This document shows positions 15,925-24,936 of a DNA stretch of 64,000 nucleotides, in pieces. Under the pieces are notes generated by a model, which saw only the letters and a list, made by a program, of their open reading frames with translations, was not told the origin of the DNA and made no database searches. Source of the DNA: Larkinella arboricola. GTDB lineage: Bacteria; Bacteroidota; Bacteroidia; Cytophagales; Spirosomataceae. Numbering within the stretch: the first letter of the stretch is position 1; the number at the start of each line of letters is the position of its first letter. Both the position numbers and the translations under genes were made by a program. The stretch covers positions 980,684-1,044,683 of the forward strand of contig NZ_QLMC01000003.1 of NCBI RefSeq assembly GCF_003259745.1, written 5' to 3'.

Positions 15925-18393
15925 CTAATTTCTCGGCGGTTTACCGCCGTTCAACAATCCTTGCATCCGCTCCAGCGTTTTTCTTTCCCCAGTCAGTGAC
16001 AGAAAGGCTTCGCGTTCCAGGTCTATCAGGTATTGCTCGCTCACGGTTTGCGGGGTACTCAGGTCCCCCCCACAAATGACATAGGCTAGCTTTTCAGCAA
16101 TTTTCTGGTCGTGTTCGGAAATGTAGCGGCCCATACGCATGGCCGTAATACCGGCTTTGAACAAGGCAATCCCGGTTTTTCCCTGTACCTTGATATCCTT
16201 GCGCGGTTTCGGTTGCGTGTAACCATTTTCAGCTAGTTCGATGGCAACTTGTTTGGCTTCGGCCAGCAGGCGGCTGCGGTTCAGCACAATCTGGGCCGTG
16301 GGCAGCAGGTAATTCATCTCGCGGGCTTCCTGCGCCGAAGTCGACACCTTCGCCGTGGCAATGTTCATGAAAATGCTTTGCAGAATATTCAGCTCCGGGT
16401 CGCCGGTTTGGTAAAGGTCGCTAGCGCGGGCCGCCATCTCTTTCGTGCCGCCCCCCGCCGGAATCAGTCCAACGCCGACTTCGACCAGACCCATGTATAA
16501 CTCCGAATGCGCCACCACCCGGTCGCAGTGCAGATTCAGTTCACAGCCGCCACCGAGCGCCAGCGAATGCGGAGCGCCCACTACCGGAATCGACGAATAC
16601 CGCGCCCGCATCATGGTCTGCTGGAACTGTGCAATCATCAAGTTGATCTCGTCAAATTCCTGCTCGATGGCAAACATGAACAGCGTCGCCAAGTTGGCAC
16701 CCGCCGAGAAGGCTTCCGCCGACTCGTTGCCGATCACCAGACCGCGAAACTCTTTTTCCCCGATGCTGATAGCCTTGTTGATGCCTTCGATCACCTCGGC
16801 GCCCATCGTGTTCATCTTGCTCCGGAACTCCAGGTTCAGAATACCGTCGCCCAAGTCGTACAGCACCGCACCGGCATTTTTCCAGACAATATTGTTGGAG
16901 GGACCGTCCCCCCGGAAATTTTCCAGCAGAATAAACTGCTCGGTACCCGGAATGGCCTTGTAGCTCTTCGTCGGAATGTCATAATATTTCCGAACCCCAC
17001 CTTCTACTTTATAAAAACTCTCAAAACCGGCTTCCAGCATTTCGTACACCCAGGGCGCCGGTTTCTCACCCATCGACTCGATCAATTCAATCCCTTTCCG
17101 CAGTCCGATGGCATCCCAGGTTTCGAACAGGCCCAATTGCCAGCCGAAACCGGCGGTAATAGCGGCATCGATGCGGTAGAGCTCATCGGCCACTTCGGGA
17201 ATCCGGTAACTGGCGTAGCGGAACTGGTCGGCGAAGGTTTTGCGGTAAAACTCTCCGGCCTGATCCTGGCCCGCCAGCAGGACCGAAAACCGTTTCTTCA
17301 GGTTATCGATGCTTTTGGTGCCTTCCAGCGTGGCAAACTTGACCTTCTGCGACGGTTTATATTCGAACGTTTTCAGATCGAGCGCCAGAATCACCGACTG
17401 GCCTTTTTCATCCTTGATTTTTTTGTAAAAACCCTGCCCGGTCTTATCGCCCAGCCACTTGTTTTCCATCAGTTTCTGCATCACCGATGGCAGCTGAAAA
17501 CCGTCTTTCGACTCATCATTGGTCAGTACTTTCAACAGGTTGGTAGCCACATTGACCGTCGTATCCAGACCGACCACATCCGACAGCCGGAACGTTCCCG
17601 ATTTCGGGCGACCCACCACCGGACCGGTCAGTTTATCAACTTCCTCCACCGTCAGGCCCATTTCTTCGGCCACACGGATGGTCTGAATCATGGCGTAAAT
17701 ACCGAGCCGGTTGGCAATGAACGCGGGCGTATCCTTGCACAAAACCGTTGTTTTTCCCAGGTACAGATCGCCGTACTTCATCAGGAAATCGACGATGGCC
17801 GGGTCGGTATCCGGACCGGGAATGATTTCGAGCAGCCGCAGGTAACGGGGCGGGTTAAAAAAGTGCGTTCCGCAGAAATTCTGCCGGAAGTCTTCGCTCC
17901 GGCCTTCGGTCAGCAGGTGCATCGGAATACCGGACGTGTTCGACGTAATCAGTGTTCCCGGCTTGCGGTATTGTTCAACCCGTTCGTACAGCGACCGTTT
18001 GATGTCCAGCCGTTCCACCACCACCTCAATCACCCAGTCGTATTTGCCAATGTCTTGCAGATTATCATCGAAGTTGCCGAGCGTAATCCGACTGGCAAAT
18101 TTCGGGCTGTACAGAGCCGCCGGGCTGGCTTTCAGGAGATTCTGAAAAGCATCGTTCACAATTCGATTACGAACGGCGGGTTTGTCGAGCGTCAGTCCTT
18201 TGGCTTCTTCGGCGGGTGTCAGTGCGTTCGGAACAATATCGAGCAGCAAAACGTCGACGCCGATGTTGGCAAAATGGGCGGCAATGCGTGAGCCCATAAT
18301 CCCGGAGCCTAAAACGGCGACCCGTCGAATGCTACGGTTTCTGGTGGCCGAAGACCGGCCTTCTGCGTATGGTTTTGAAAGGGTTGTTTGCAT
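15925..18393 (-). CDS. fadB: 3-hydroxyacyl-CoA dehydrogenase / enoyl-CoA hydratase fusion
   Basis: 822 residues combining two beta-oxidation activities. Residues about 20-200 are the NAD-binding Rossmann domain (VAVLGSGIMGSRIAAHFANIG; HFFNPPRYLRLLEIIPGP). Helical dehydrogenase domains follow to about 460 (VCKDTPAFIANRLGIYAM). A crotonase domain occupies about 515-700, with GAPHSLALGGGCELNLHCD and VEVGVGLIPAGGGTKEMA for the oxyanion loop and catalytic region. The order, dehydrogenase first and hydratase second, is the reverse of E. coli FadB and common in Bacteroidota. Only 26 bp separate it from marR, so the two are almost certainly co-transcribed. Confidence 0.92.
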   Translation of the reverse strand: MQTTLSKPYAEGRSSATRNRSIRRVAVLGSGIMGSRIAAHFANIGVDVLLLDIVPNALTPAEEAKGLTLDKPAVRNRIVNDAFQNLLKASPAALYSPKFASRITLGNFDDNLQDIGKYDWVIEVVVERLDIKRSLYERVEQYRKPGTLITSNTSGIPMHLLTEGRSEDFRQNFCGTHFFNPPRYLRLLEIIPGPDTDPAIVDFLMKYGDLYLGKTTVLCKDTPAFIANRLGIYAMIQTIRVAEEMGLTVEEVDKLTGPVVGRPKSGTFRLSDVVGLDTTVNVATNLLKVLTNDESKDGFQLPSVMQKLMENKWLGDKTGQGFYKKIKDEKGQSVILALDLKTFEYKPSQKVKFATLEGTKSIDNLKKRFSVLLAGQDQAGEFYRKTFADQFRYASYRIPEVADELYRIDAAITAGFGWQLGLFETWDAIGLRKGIELIESMGEKPAPWVYEMLEAGFESFYKVEGGVRKYYDIPTKSYKAIPGTEQFILLENFRGDGPSNNIVWKNAGAVLYDLGDGILNLEFRSKMNTMGAEVIEGINKAISIGEKEFRGLVIGNESAEAFSAGANLATLFMFAIEQEFDEINLMIAQFQQTMMRARYSSIPVVGAPHSLALGGGCELNLHCDRVVAHSELYMGLVEVGVGLIPAGGGTKEMAARASDLYQTGDPELNILQSIFMNIATAKVSTSAQEAREMNYLLPTAQIVLNRSRLLAEAKQVAIELAENGYTQPKPRKDIKVQGKTGIALFKAGITAMRMGRYISEHDQKIAEKLAYVICGGDLSTPQTVSEQYLIDLEREAFLSLTGERKTLERMQGLLNGGKPPRN

Positions 18394-18419
18394 GGCGTTT
18401 GGGAACGTCTGTACAGGGG

Positions 18420-18890
18420 TTACTTTATCAATAATTCGTCGATAGCATTGGCTTTCAGTTTGGCGTTTTCGTCTTCTACCAGCCGATTGATTTCTTTCAT
18501 GACTTCGAAGAAGATGACCAGTTTATCGAGTGGAATATTTTCCCGAATCACGTTATTGAACTGAATAACGCCTTCACGGGCCAGTTCGCGCTTTTCTTTG
18601 CCGGCATCCGTTAAAAAAATCCGGACAAACCGTTTGTCGTTTTCGTCCACAACCCGCCGAATCCAGCCGCGCTCTTCCAGGCTTTTCAGCATCCGAACCA
18701 GACTACGGGGTTCCATGCCCAGCAAGGGGCCAATTTTAGTAGCCGGGGTTCCCTGCTCGAGGTCGATATTCAACAGCACATAACCAATTGCCATCGTCAT
18801 ATCGTAACGGGCCGCGTAGGCGTTGTACATGCGCGAAATAGCGTGCCAACCCGTTTTAATGTGAAAGTCGACGGTTTTCTCCTTCTTCAT
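18420..18890 (-). CDS. MarR-family transcriptional regulator of the fatty-acid genes
   Basis: 156 residues with the winged-helix MarR fold: LEQGTPATKIGPLLGMEPRSLVRMLKSLEERGWIRR is the helix-turn-helix, shown here in pieces by role, followed by the wing (VDENDKRFVRIFLTDAGKEK). N- and C-terminal helices would form the dimer. It heads the run marR-fadB-...-fadA. A palindrome TATGC-AA-GCATA lies 60 bp upstream over its own -33 element, and the same palindrome covers the -33 of fadE at 11176. The simplest reading is an autoregulated repressor released by fatty acids or acyl-CoA; the ligand is inferred from the target genes only. Confidence 0.88.
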   Translation of the reverse strand: MKKEKTVDFHIKTGWHAISRMYNAYAARYDMTMAIGYVLLNIDLEQGTPATKIGPLLGMEPRSLVRMLKSLEERGWIRRVVDENDKRFVRIFLTDAGKEKRELAREGVIQFNNVIRENIPLDKLVIFFEVMKEINRLVEDENAKLKANAIDELLIK

Positions 18891-18924
18891 TGCCGTATAA
18901 GTCCTTCTAAAAGAGTAAGGACTG

Positions 18925-18956
18925 TAAAGCTACAATTTTTAATAGGTATTATGCAA
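18925..18956 (-). promoter_or_regulatory. marR-fadB promoter, TTG-N21-TAGCTTTA
   Basis: On the minus strand TTG (18956-18954), 21 nt, TAGCTTTA (18932-18925), one base off the TAnnTTTG consensus. The -33 TTG is the centre of the operator palindrome. The expected transcript start is about 30 nt before the ATG at 18890. Confidence 0.6.
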
Positions 18957-18961
18957 GCATA
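18950..18961. promoter_or_regulatory. Second copy of the MarR operator candidate
   Basis: TATGC-AA-GCATA, identical over 12 bp to the core of the site at 11176-11189 and placed the same way over the -33 element of the marR promoter. Confidence 0.65.
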
Positions 18962-19029
18962 CTGTTGAAGAAATGGGCGAAAAATTGCGATAAAATAAGC
19001 AGATATGGGACAATTTAAAGAGCCCTCCT

Positions 19030-20061
19030 TTATTCTTCCATCATTGCAATAGCCCCCTTCGCACCAACGGCCCAGCACCGACCGCTCTCGCAGGAAATAG
19101 CGTGAAAAGCGGAGTCGTCAATTTTCGTCCAGGTTTTGCCAAAATCGTCGGTATAACCGGTTCCGGATGGGCCTACGACAATAAGCCGTTTGCTGGTCAG
19201 CCGTCCGACGCCTTCTTTCAGACCGGGCGGGTTGGTTGGCGTTCCGGCTGTCCAGGTCTTGCCTGCGTCGGTTGTTACGGCAACATTCGCCCAGTCTGCT
19301 TTTTCGTTTTTATAGTCTCCACCGACAGCCATGCCCTTTTCGCCCGTGGCATCGAACCACAGCCCGAAAATTCCGGCAGTAGGACCGGCTGGAATGGTCG
19401 TTTCGGTTACCTGCCAGTTGCCGTCAATCGACGGAGTCGAATAAATCCGCCCCTTGCCTGTTCCGCCCGAAGCAATCCAGGCCCGCTGGTAATTATGGGT
19501 CCGCCACTTATACCCCCGCGTAATCAGGCTTGTTCCGCTGGCGGCAAAAGCGGCTTCACCCGGTTGCAGGGGCGGAAGTCGGTCCGGCGAAACCCGTTTC
19601 CAGGTTTTGCCGCCATTTGTGGTGGTCATGACATACCAGGTTCCCCCAACCGGATCGCTGAACACCATGCCTTCCCAGCGATTCCAGAAATCCATCGAAT
19701 CGAAAAACACCCCGTTCTGGCCGGTTTGGTAGATCAGTTTCCAGGTTTTGCCGCCGTTGCTGGTCCGGTAAAGCCGGGCCTGTCCTTTTTCAGCGGGTCC
19801 GGCTGCCATCAGGATCGCTTCGGTTGCACTGAACGCCTGAACATCGCGGAAATCACAGGTTTCGGCGCCTGGTACGGTTCCGGCCTGCCAGGTTTTACCG
19901 CCATCGGTCGTGCGGACAAACGTGCCTTTGCTTCCCCCGACCCAGACCACCTTCCGGCTAACCGCGCTGACGGCCCGAAAATTAGCGTCGGTACCGCTGG
20001 TCTGGGGTTGCCACTGAGCAAATAAAACGGACGGAAACAGAAGAAGCCAAAGCAGTTTCAT
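19030..20061 (-). CDS. Secreted beta-propeller protein with YCF48/BNR-like repeats
   Basis: 343 residues with a short signal peptide (MKLLWLLLFPSVLFAQ). Five Asp-box-like repeats are visible: RTTDGGKTW, RTSNGGKTW, TTTNGGKTW, VTTDAGKTW and YTDDFGKTW. This is the pattern of the YCF48/sialidase-type beta-propellers that Bacteroidota export in large numbers. No catalytic residues for a glycosidase are recognisable. Such proteins are commonly annotated as oxidoreductases or photosystem assembly factors by fold alone, which says little about function here. It is transcribed alone, downstream of marR in position but with its own upstream space. Confidence 0.75.
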   Translation of the reverse strand: MKLLWLLLFPSVLFAQWQPQTSGTDANFRAVSAVSRKVVWVGGSKGTFVRTTDGGKTWQAGTVPGAETCDFRDVQAFSATEAILMAAGPAEKGQARLYRTSNGGKTWKLIYQTGQNGVFFDSMDFWNRWEGMVFSDPVGGTWYVMTTTNGGKTWKRVSPDRLPPLQPGEAAFAASGTSLITRGYKWRTHNYQRAWIASGGTGKGRIYSTPSIDGNWQVTETTIPAGPTAGIFGLWFDATGEKGMAVGGDYKNEKADWANVAVTTDAGKTWTAGTPTNPPGLKEGVGRLTSKRLIVVGPSGTGYTDDFGKTWTKIDDSAFHAISCESGRCWAVGAKGAIAMMEE

Positions 20062-20137
20062 ACGGTAAAAGAGCGGTTTTAACTCGATAAAATAGCAATA
20101 CAGAACGGTTTCGCAACCTGAACCGATTGATGTAATC

Positions 20138-20145
20138 TACTTTTG
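20138..20145 (+). promoter_or_regulatory. -7 box candidate TACTTTTG
   Basis: Exact TAnnTTTG match about 90 bp before the gene at 20234. No TTG at the expected distance upstream, so it is only a partial promoter match. Confidence 0.35.
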
Positions 20146-20233
20146 TCAACGGCATTTTCGTAAACGGTTACCCAGTTTCGTACCGTTTCACGTATGTTTA
20201 TCCGGATTGTAACAACAACTAATTGAATCACCC

Positions 20234-20902
20234 ATGAAAAAGATCTTCACCCTTATCCTTGCGCTCGGCTGGAGTGTATTGACGTACGCCCAAACGCCGG
20301 AAAATACGGTTTCTGCCAAAATTAACGGGAAAGAATGGCAGGCCAAAGCCCAACGCTTAAATCTGCCGTTTACGGGTGTCAAGTACCTGGCCATTGCCGG
20401 TATGAACGTAAATCCGGATGTGCAAACCTGGATTCGCTTTGTCTATGTGGATCAGCTGAAACCCGGCACGTATGAAGTCATTGCGGAAAACGACCGCGAA
20501 ATGGATAAAAAGGCAAAAGCAGCCAACGGCAACGTGATGTGGGCGTTTGTAGATTATACGGAAGAATCAAAAGGACTGGGCCATGCGTTCCGCGATGGCG
20601 AATCGTGGAAAGGGACGGTAACCATCACCAGCGTAACGGATAACAGCATTGAAGGCACGTTTGAGGCCACGCTGAAAGAAGTGAATTATAAAAAACGGGC
20701 GCTGGCGACGGTTTCCGGCTTCGGACTGCGGCAGAACCTGGAAGATAAAGCCATAACGGCGGCTGGTGGCGGTATGCTGACCAAGTCCGGACCGCATGAC
20801 CACGATAACACCAAACGCTCCGAAGGCACTGGCGAAATCACCATCACCGACGGTAAATTTAAGGTGAGCTGGGGTAAAGAAACCGCCAAGAAAGATAAGT
20901 AA
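20234..20902 (+). CDS. Secreted protein of unknown function
   Basis: 222 residues. The signal peptide is MKKIFTLILALGWSVLTYAQ; the mature part starts TPENTVSAKINGKEWQA, an opening common to small secreted Bacteroidota proteins of lipocalin-like or DUF6252-like type. Beta-rich alternation continues through WIRFVYVDQLKPGTYEV and GTVTITSVTDNSIEGTFEATL. A His/Asp-rich patch (GPHDHDN) near 190 might bind metal. No catalytic motif seen. It is a single-gene unit with a strong terminator directly after it. Confidence 0.7.
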   Translation: MKKIFTLILALGWSVLTYAQTPENTVSAKINGKEWQAKAQRLNLPFTGVKYLAIAGMNVNPDVQTWIRFVYVDQLKPGTYEVIAENDREMDKKAKAANGNVMWAFVDYTEESKGLGHAFRDGESWKGTVTITSVTDNSIEGTFEATLKEVNYKKRALATVSGFGLRQNLEDKAITAAGGGMLTKSGPHDHDNTKRSEGTGEITITDGKFKVSWGKETAKKDK

Positions 20903-20918
20903 CGTTCGTCTGTCTGAT

Positions 20919-20951
20919 AAAAGCCCCCAGATCGCTGATCGGGGGCTTTTT
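20919..20951 (+). terminator. Strong rho-independent terminator
   Basis: AAAGCCCCC and GGGGGCTTT arms with additional GATC/GATC pairing in the loop, followed by a T tract, 17 bp after the stop at 20902. Confidence 0.85.
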
Positions 20952-21124
20952 GTTTTGAGGGCACTGAAACCGGCAAAAAGAGCCGCTAACGCATCTGGCC
21001 AGACAAGCAACCGCGTCCCAAAACCATACAAAATTTTGGCTTTACCGCTAATACTGACTATATTTAGGGCGAAATCTTGGAATTCCGAATAGTAATACCT
21101 AACCCTCCATTTCTGATTTCTGAT

Positions 21125-22414
21125 ATGAGTACTTCCCGTCGAGACGTTCTGAAAATGACTGGTATGGCGTTGGCCAGCAGCATTTTGCCCTCTGTAACGA
21201 TTTTACATCCGCAGCGTTCCTTCGCCGGAATCAACAGCGATACCCTTAAGGTGGGGCTGGTCGGTTGTGGTGGCCGGGGTTCGGGTGCGGCTGCTCAGGC
21301 ATTAAAAGCCGATCCAAATGTCGTTTTACACGCCGTTGGCGATATCTTTAAAGACAAGCTTGAGGACTCGTTAACCAATTTAAAGAAAATTCACGGCGAC
21401 AAGGTCAAGGTTGACGAAGAGCATAAATTCATTGGTTTTGACGCCTACAAAAAAGTGCTGGATTCGGGCGTAGACGTTGTCATTCTGGCCACGCCACCCC
21501 ATTTTCGGCCCGAGCACCTGATGGCGACCGTTCAGGCAGGCAAGCACGTTTTCTGCGAAAAACCGATGGCTGTTGATGCGCCCGGTGTACGCAAGGTGCT
21601 GGAAGCAGCCAAAATTGCCAAGGAAAAGAAAATTTCGCTGCTGTCGGGCTTCTGCTGGCGGTTTCATGAGCCAAAGCGGGCCATCTTTAATAAAATTCAG
21701 GATGGCGCAATTGGGGATGTCCTTACCGTCTACAATACCTATAACACCGGCACGGTCTGGTCGCACCCCCGCAAACCGGAATGGAGCGATGCGGAATATG
21801 TATTCCGGAACTGGTATTACTACACCTGGCTGTCGGGCGACCACCTGGTGGAGCAGGCCATTCACAGCGTCGATATGATGGCGTGGGCCTTTGGTGATAA
21901 ACAGCCCCTCTCCGCATCCGGAACCGGTGGCCGGCAGGTTCGTACCGAGCCGAAGTACGGGAATATTTACGACCACTTTGCCATTACCTACGAATACGAA
22001 GATGGTGCCAAAGGGTTCCACTTCAGCCGTCAGCAGGTCAACTGCGAGGGCAGCTATATGTGCGAAGCCCTGGGCAGCAAAGGCCGGGCTGTGGCCAACG
22101 TATCCCGGAACATTCACGAAATCACCGGGCGTAAAAAATGGAAATACTCGGGAGCGGCCAACGACATGTATCAAACCGAACATGACGAATTATTTGCCGC
22201 CATTCGGAAGGGAGAGCCGATTAACCAGGGTGAATACATGGCCAAAAGTACACTGTTAGGAATTATGGGACGAATGGCTGCTTATACCGGAAGACGAATC
22301 ACGTGGGACGAGGCCATGAACTCCACCGAGAAATTAGGACCCGACACGTATAGTTTTGAAATGACGCCCCCCATCGTGGAAGTCGCCAGACCCGGTATTA
22401 CTACTTTCTCCTAA
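21125..22414 (+). CDS. Tat-exported Gfo/Idh/MocA family oxidoreductase
   Basis: 429 residues. The N-terminus MSTSRRDVLKMTGMALASSI is a twin-arginine signal, so the folded NAD(P)-containing enzyme is exported. The Rossmann motif is LKVGLVGCGGRGSGAAAQAL at about 40-60, and FCEKPMAVDAPGVRKVLEAA carries the EKP lysine typical of the family. The C-terminal alpha/beta domain includes WYYYTWLSGDHLVEQAIHSVD with the conserved His/Asp region. Likely substrate: a sugar, polyol or sugar acid, unknown. The ATG at 21125 was chosen because the Tat motif begins there; an upstream TTG in frame adds non-family sequence. Forms an operon with the isomerase 5 bp downstream. Confidence 0.88.
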   Translation: MSTSRRDVLKMTGMALASSILPSVTILHPQRSFAGINSDTLKVGLVGCGGRGSGAAAQALKADPNVVLHAVGDIFKDKLEDSLTNLKKIHGDKVKVDEEHKFIGFDAYKKVLDSGVDVVILATPPHFRPEHLMATVQAGKHVFCEKPMAVDAPGVRKVLEAAKIAKEKKISLLSGFCWRFHEPKRAIFNKIQDGAIGDVLTVYNTYNTGTVWSHPRKPEWSDAEYVFRNWYYYTWLSGDHLVEQAIHSVDMMAWAFGDKQPLSASGTGGRQVRTEPKYGNIYDHFAITYEYEDGAKGFHFSRQQVNCEGSYMCEALGSKGRAVANVSRNIHEITGRKKWKYSGAANDMYQTEHDELFAAIRKGEPINQGEYMAKSTLLGIMGRMAAYTGRRITWDEAMNSTEKLGPDTYSFEMTPPIVEVARPGITTFS

Positions 22415-22419
22415 AACCC

Positions 22420-23346
22420 ATGCAACGTAGAGAATTTCTGAAAAACGGCTCGCTGGCCGCTATGGGCGGCTTTGCGGCTGTTGAATCACTGCCGAACCTT
22501 ACCAAACCGTTTGTAAATCCGCCCGTTAAACCCGCCATTGCCCAGCCTATGGTCAAAAAAAGCCTGAAATGGGGTATGGTGAAGGAGGATTTGTCGATAC
22601 TTGATAAATTCAAGCTCTTGAAGGACCTGGGTTATGATGGGGTAGAACTGGATACGCCCAACGACCTCGACATGAAAGAGGTTCTGAACGCCCGCGACAA
22701 AACCGGTCTGGAATTGCCGGGTACGGTCAATTCGTTCCACTGGAAATCCCCGTTGTCGGACCCCGATCCGAAGGTGCGGGCGGCTACCGTGGACGCGATG
22801 AAAAAATCGTTGCAGGATACCAAACAGTACGGCGGCACGACGGTCTTGCTGGTTCCGGGCGTAGTAAAAGCCGATGTGAGTTACGAAGATGCTTACAAAC
22901 GGTGCCGGGACGAAATCCGGAAACTGCTGCCAGTAGCCGAAAAAACCGGGGTAAAAATTGCGTTTGAAAACGTCTGGAACAGCTTTTTGATTAGTCCGCT
23001 GGAGGCCGCACGGTTTGTCGATGAGTTCAAGCACCCGATGGTGGGCTGGTATTTTGACGTAGGGAACATCCTGCGGTATGGCTGGCCCGCCCACTGGATT
23101 GAAACCCTCGGCAAGCGGATTCTGAAACTGGACCTTAAGGAGTTCAGCCTTAAGAAACAGCAGGAGGAGGGACTCTGGAAAGGATTTAATGTCGAATTTC
23201 TGGAGGGAGATTGCAACTGGCCGGAGGTCAACAATGCACTTCGGAAAATTGGTTATTCCGGCTGGGCGTCAGCCGAGGTAAATGGCGGAGACCGGACCCG
23301 GTTACTGACCATTCGGGAAAAAATGGATGCCATCTTTAAAGCCTGA
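22420..23346 (+). CDS. Tat-exported sugar phosphate isomerase/epimerase family protein
   Basis: 308 residues of the xylose-isomerase-like TIM-barrel family. It starts MQRREFLKNGSLAAMGGFA, a twin-arginine-like signal with the FLK motif. Metal-ligand regions of the family are recognisable: DGVELDTPNDLD, KIAFENVWNS, WYFDVGNIL, LDLKEFS and ASAEVNGGDR. Start 5 bp after the oxidoreductase stop, so co-translated; such pairs are common in exported carbohydrate conversion pathways of Bacteroidota. Exact substrate unknown. Confidence 0.85.
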   Translation: MQRREFLKNGSLAAMGGFAAVESLPNLTKPFVNPPVKPAIAQPMVKKSLKWGMVKEDLSILDKFKLLKDLGYDGVELDTPNDLDMKEVLNARDKTGLELPGTVNSFHWKSPLSDPDPKVRAATVDAMKKSLQDTKQYGGTTVLLVPGVVKADVSYEDAYKRCRDEIRKLLPVAEKTGVKIAFENVWNSFLISPLEAARFVDEFKHPMVGWYFDVGNILRYGWPAHWIETLGKRILKLDLKEFSLKKQQEEGLWKGFNVEFLEGDCNWPEVNNALRKIGYSGWASAEVNGGDRTRLLTIREKMDAIFKA

Positions 23347-23435
23347 TCTTCGGATTAAATTTATATTAAATCATTAAAAGTAGGATTATACGTAGCCTAT
23401 TAGGGCGATCGGTATAAACTAAAAGAATCCGGAAT

Positions 23436-23472
23436 TCGTTAATTATAGGAATTACAAACCTATAATTAACGA
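23436..23472. repeat. 14-bp perfect inverted repeat just before the S41 protease start codon
   Basis: Arms at 23436-23449 and 23459-23472 (TCGTTAATTATAGG and CCTATAATTAACGA) with a 9-nt spacer. The right arm ends 6 nt before the GTG start at 23479. It could be an operator or an RNA hairpin at the translation start. Confidence 0.75.
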
Positions 23473-23478
23473 CTTTCT

Positions 23479-24921
23479 GTGAACATACGGTATTTTGCCT
23501 GGATAGTGGCGGTAGGAGTTATTTTTGGAATGACAGGCTGCACCAAAGACCCGTCTATTACGCCCGACGCGCCTGTTACGAGTACCCCTTCGAAGACCGA
23601 TCAATCGCAATCGGTCAATAATTGGATTCTGGAAAACATGCGGGATGTGTATTATTGGGCGGATCAGATTCCGGCCAATCCGGATACCACGCTGGCCCCC
23701 GCACCCTTTTTCTACTCGCTTCTGTACGATTACAACAAGGAAGCGAACCCCGAACGCGACCGTTTTTCGTGGATTCAGGAAAACGTGGACGAACTGAAAT
23801 CATCGTTAAGCGGAGAAGAGAAAACCACGGGACTGGAAGTTAAATACTACCTCCGGGCACAGGGTTCGACGGATGTGATCATGCAGGTGTTGTACGTGCT
23901 GCCCGGCTCTCCGGCAGCCCAGGCCGGTTTGAAGCGGGGCGACATCATTACCTCCGTTAACGGTCAGAAATTAACCACCAGCAACTACGCGTCACTGGCC
24001 ACCACGCCAACGACATTCAGGTATGGTCTAGGAGAAGTGGAAAACGGCAAAATTGTGGATACCCAGCTTGTGAAAACGGCTATAGCCGCCGTCTTTCAGC
24101 AAAACCCGGTGTTGCTGGATTCGGTTTACACCATCGGTAGCAAAAAGATCGGGTATCTGGTCTATAACCAGTTTATTCCCGGCCCGAACGGTAGTAAAAC
24201 CCCCATTTACGACCAGAAGCTGGAGCAGATTTTCAGTAAGTTCAAAGCGCAGGGTGTCAACGAGTTGGTGCTCGACTTGCGGTATAACCCGGGCGGTTAC
24301 GTGTCCTCATCGGTCAAGCTGGCAAGTATGATTGGTAAAGGCATTGACAATACCAAAACGTACTACCGGATGGAATACAACAAGAACATCATGGATGAAA
24401 TCAAGCGGGCGGGCCAAACCGGTGAACTGGTAACTCATTTTGAAAGCAAACCCCAAAATATTGGCAATAATCTGTCGCGGGTTTACGTCCTGACTTCGGG
24501 CGGAACGGCCTCGGCCAGCGAGCTGATTATTAACGGGTTGAAACCGTTTATGCCGGTCATTACCATTGGCGAAACCACGTACGGTAAAAACGTAGGGTCG
24601 ATCACGATTGAAGATGAAACGGGCAAAATCAAATGGGGTATGCAGCCCATCGTTTTCAAGTCGTTCAACGCGCTCAACCAGTCGGATTATTCAACGGGAT
24701 TTGTTCCGACCATTGAAAAAAGCGAACCGCTGCAAGTCAAATCGCTGGGTGATCTAGAAGAAACCTATCTGGCTACGGCTGTGGCCCAGATTACGGGCAG
24801 CGGAACCGCACGGCTTTCGGCTGAGCGCGGACCGAAATTGCCGACAATCGGCTCATCCGTACAACGCCGGGCCGGTGGCAGCAATATGTTCATTGAGCGG
24901 AGTAAGATTACTTTATACTAA
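23479..24921 (+). CDS. S41 family C-terminal-processing-like peptidase, lipoprotein
   Basis: 480 residues from a GTG start, forced because a stop lies four codons upstream in frame and the signal peptide begins here. GVIFGMTGC is a lipobox, so the protein is lipid-anchored. A PDZ domain (about 105-190; VLPGSPAAQAGLKRGDIITSVNG) precedes the S41 protease core (GYLVYNQF; ELVLDLRYNPGG). TSGGTASASELIINGL gives the nucleophile serine and ETTYGKNVGS the general-base lysine. Periplasmic or surface proteolysis is expected; substrate unknown. A 14-bp inverted repeat sits directly before the start and a long terminator follows. Confidence 0.88.
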   Translation: MNIRYFAWIVAVGVIFGMTGCTKDPSITPDAPVTSTPSKTDQSQSVNNWILENMRDVYYWADQIPANPDTTLAPAPFFYSLLYDYNKEANPERDRFSWIQENVDELKSSLSGEEKTTGLEVKYYLRAQGSTDVIMQVLYVLPGSPAAQAGLKRGDIITSVNGQKLTTSNYASLATTPTTFRYGLGEVENGKIVDTQLVKTAIAAVFQQNPVLLDSVYTIGSKKIGYLVYNQFIPGPNGSKTPIYDQKLEQIFSKFKAQGVNELVLDLRYNPGGYVSSSVKLASMIGKGIDNTKTYYRMEYNKNIMDEIKRAGQTGELVTHFESKPQNIGNNLSRVYVLTSGGTASASELIINGLKPFMPVITIGETTYGKNVGSITIEDETGKIKWGMQPIVFKSFNALNQSDYSTGFVPTIEKSEPLQVKSLGDLEETYLATAVAQITGSGTARLSAERGPKLPTIGSSVQRRAGGSNMFIERSKITLY

Positions 24922-24936
24922 CCAGACTGCTCATTC

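Noticed and set aside
16507..18291. Long open frame (594 codons) on the plus strand opposite fadB
   Set aside because: It is antisense to a clear fadB with two recognisable domains; the translated product is His/Gln/Arg-rich with no fold. High G+C third positions produce such shadow frames.
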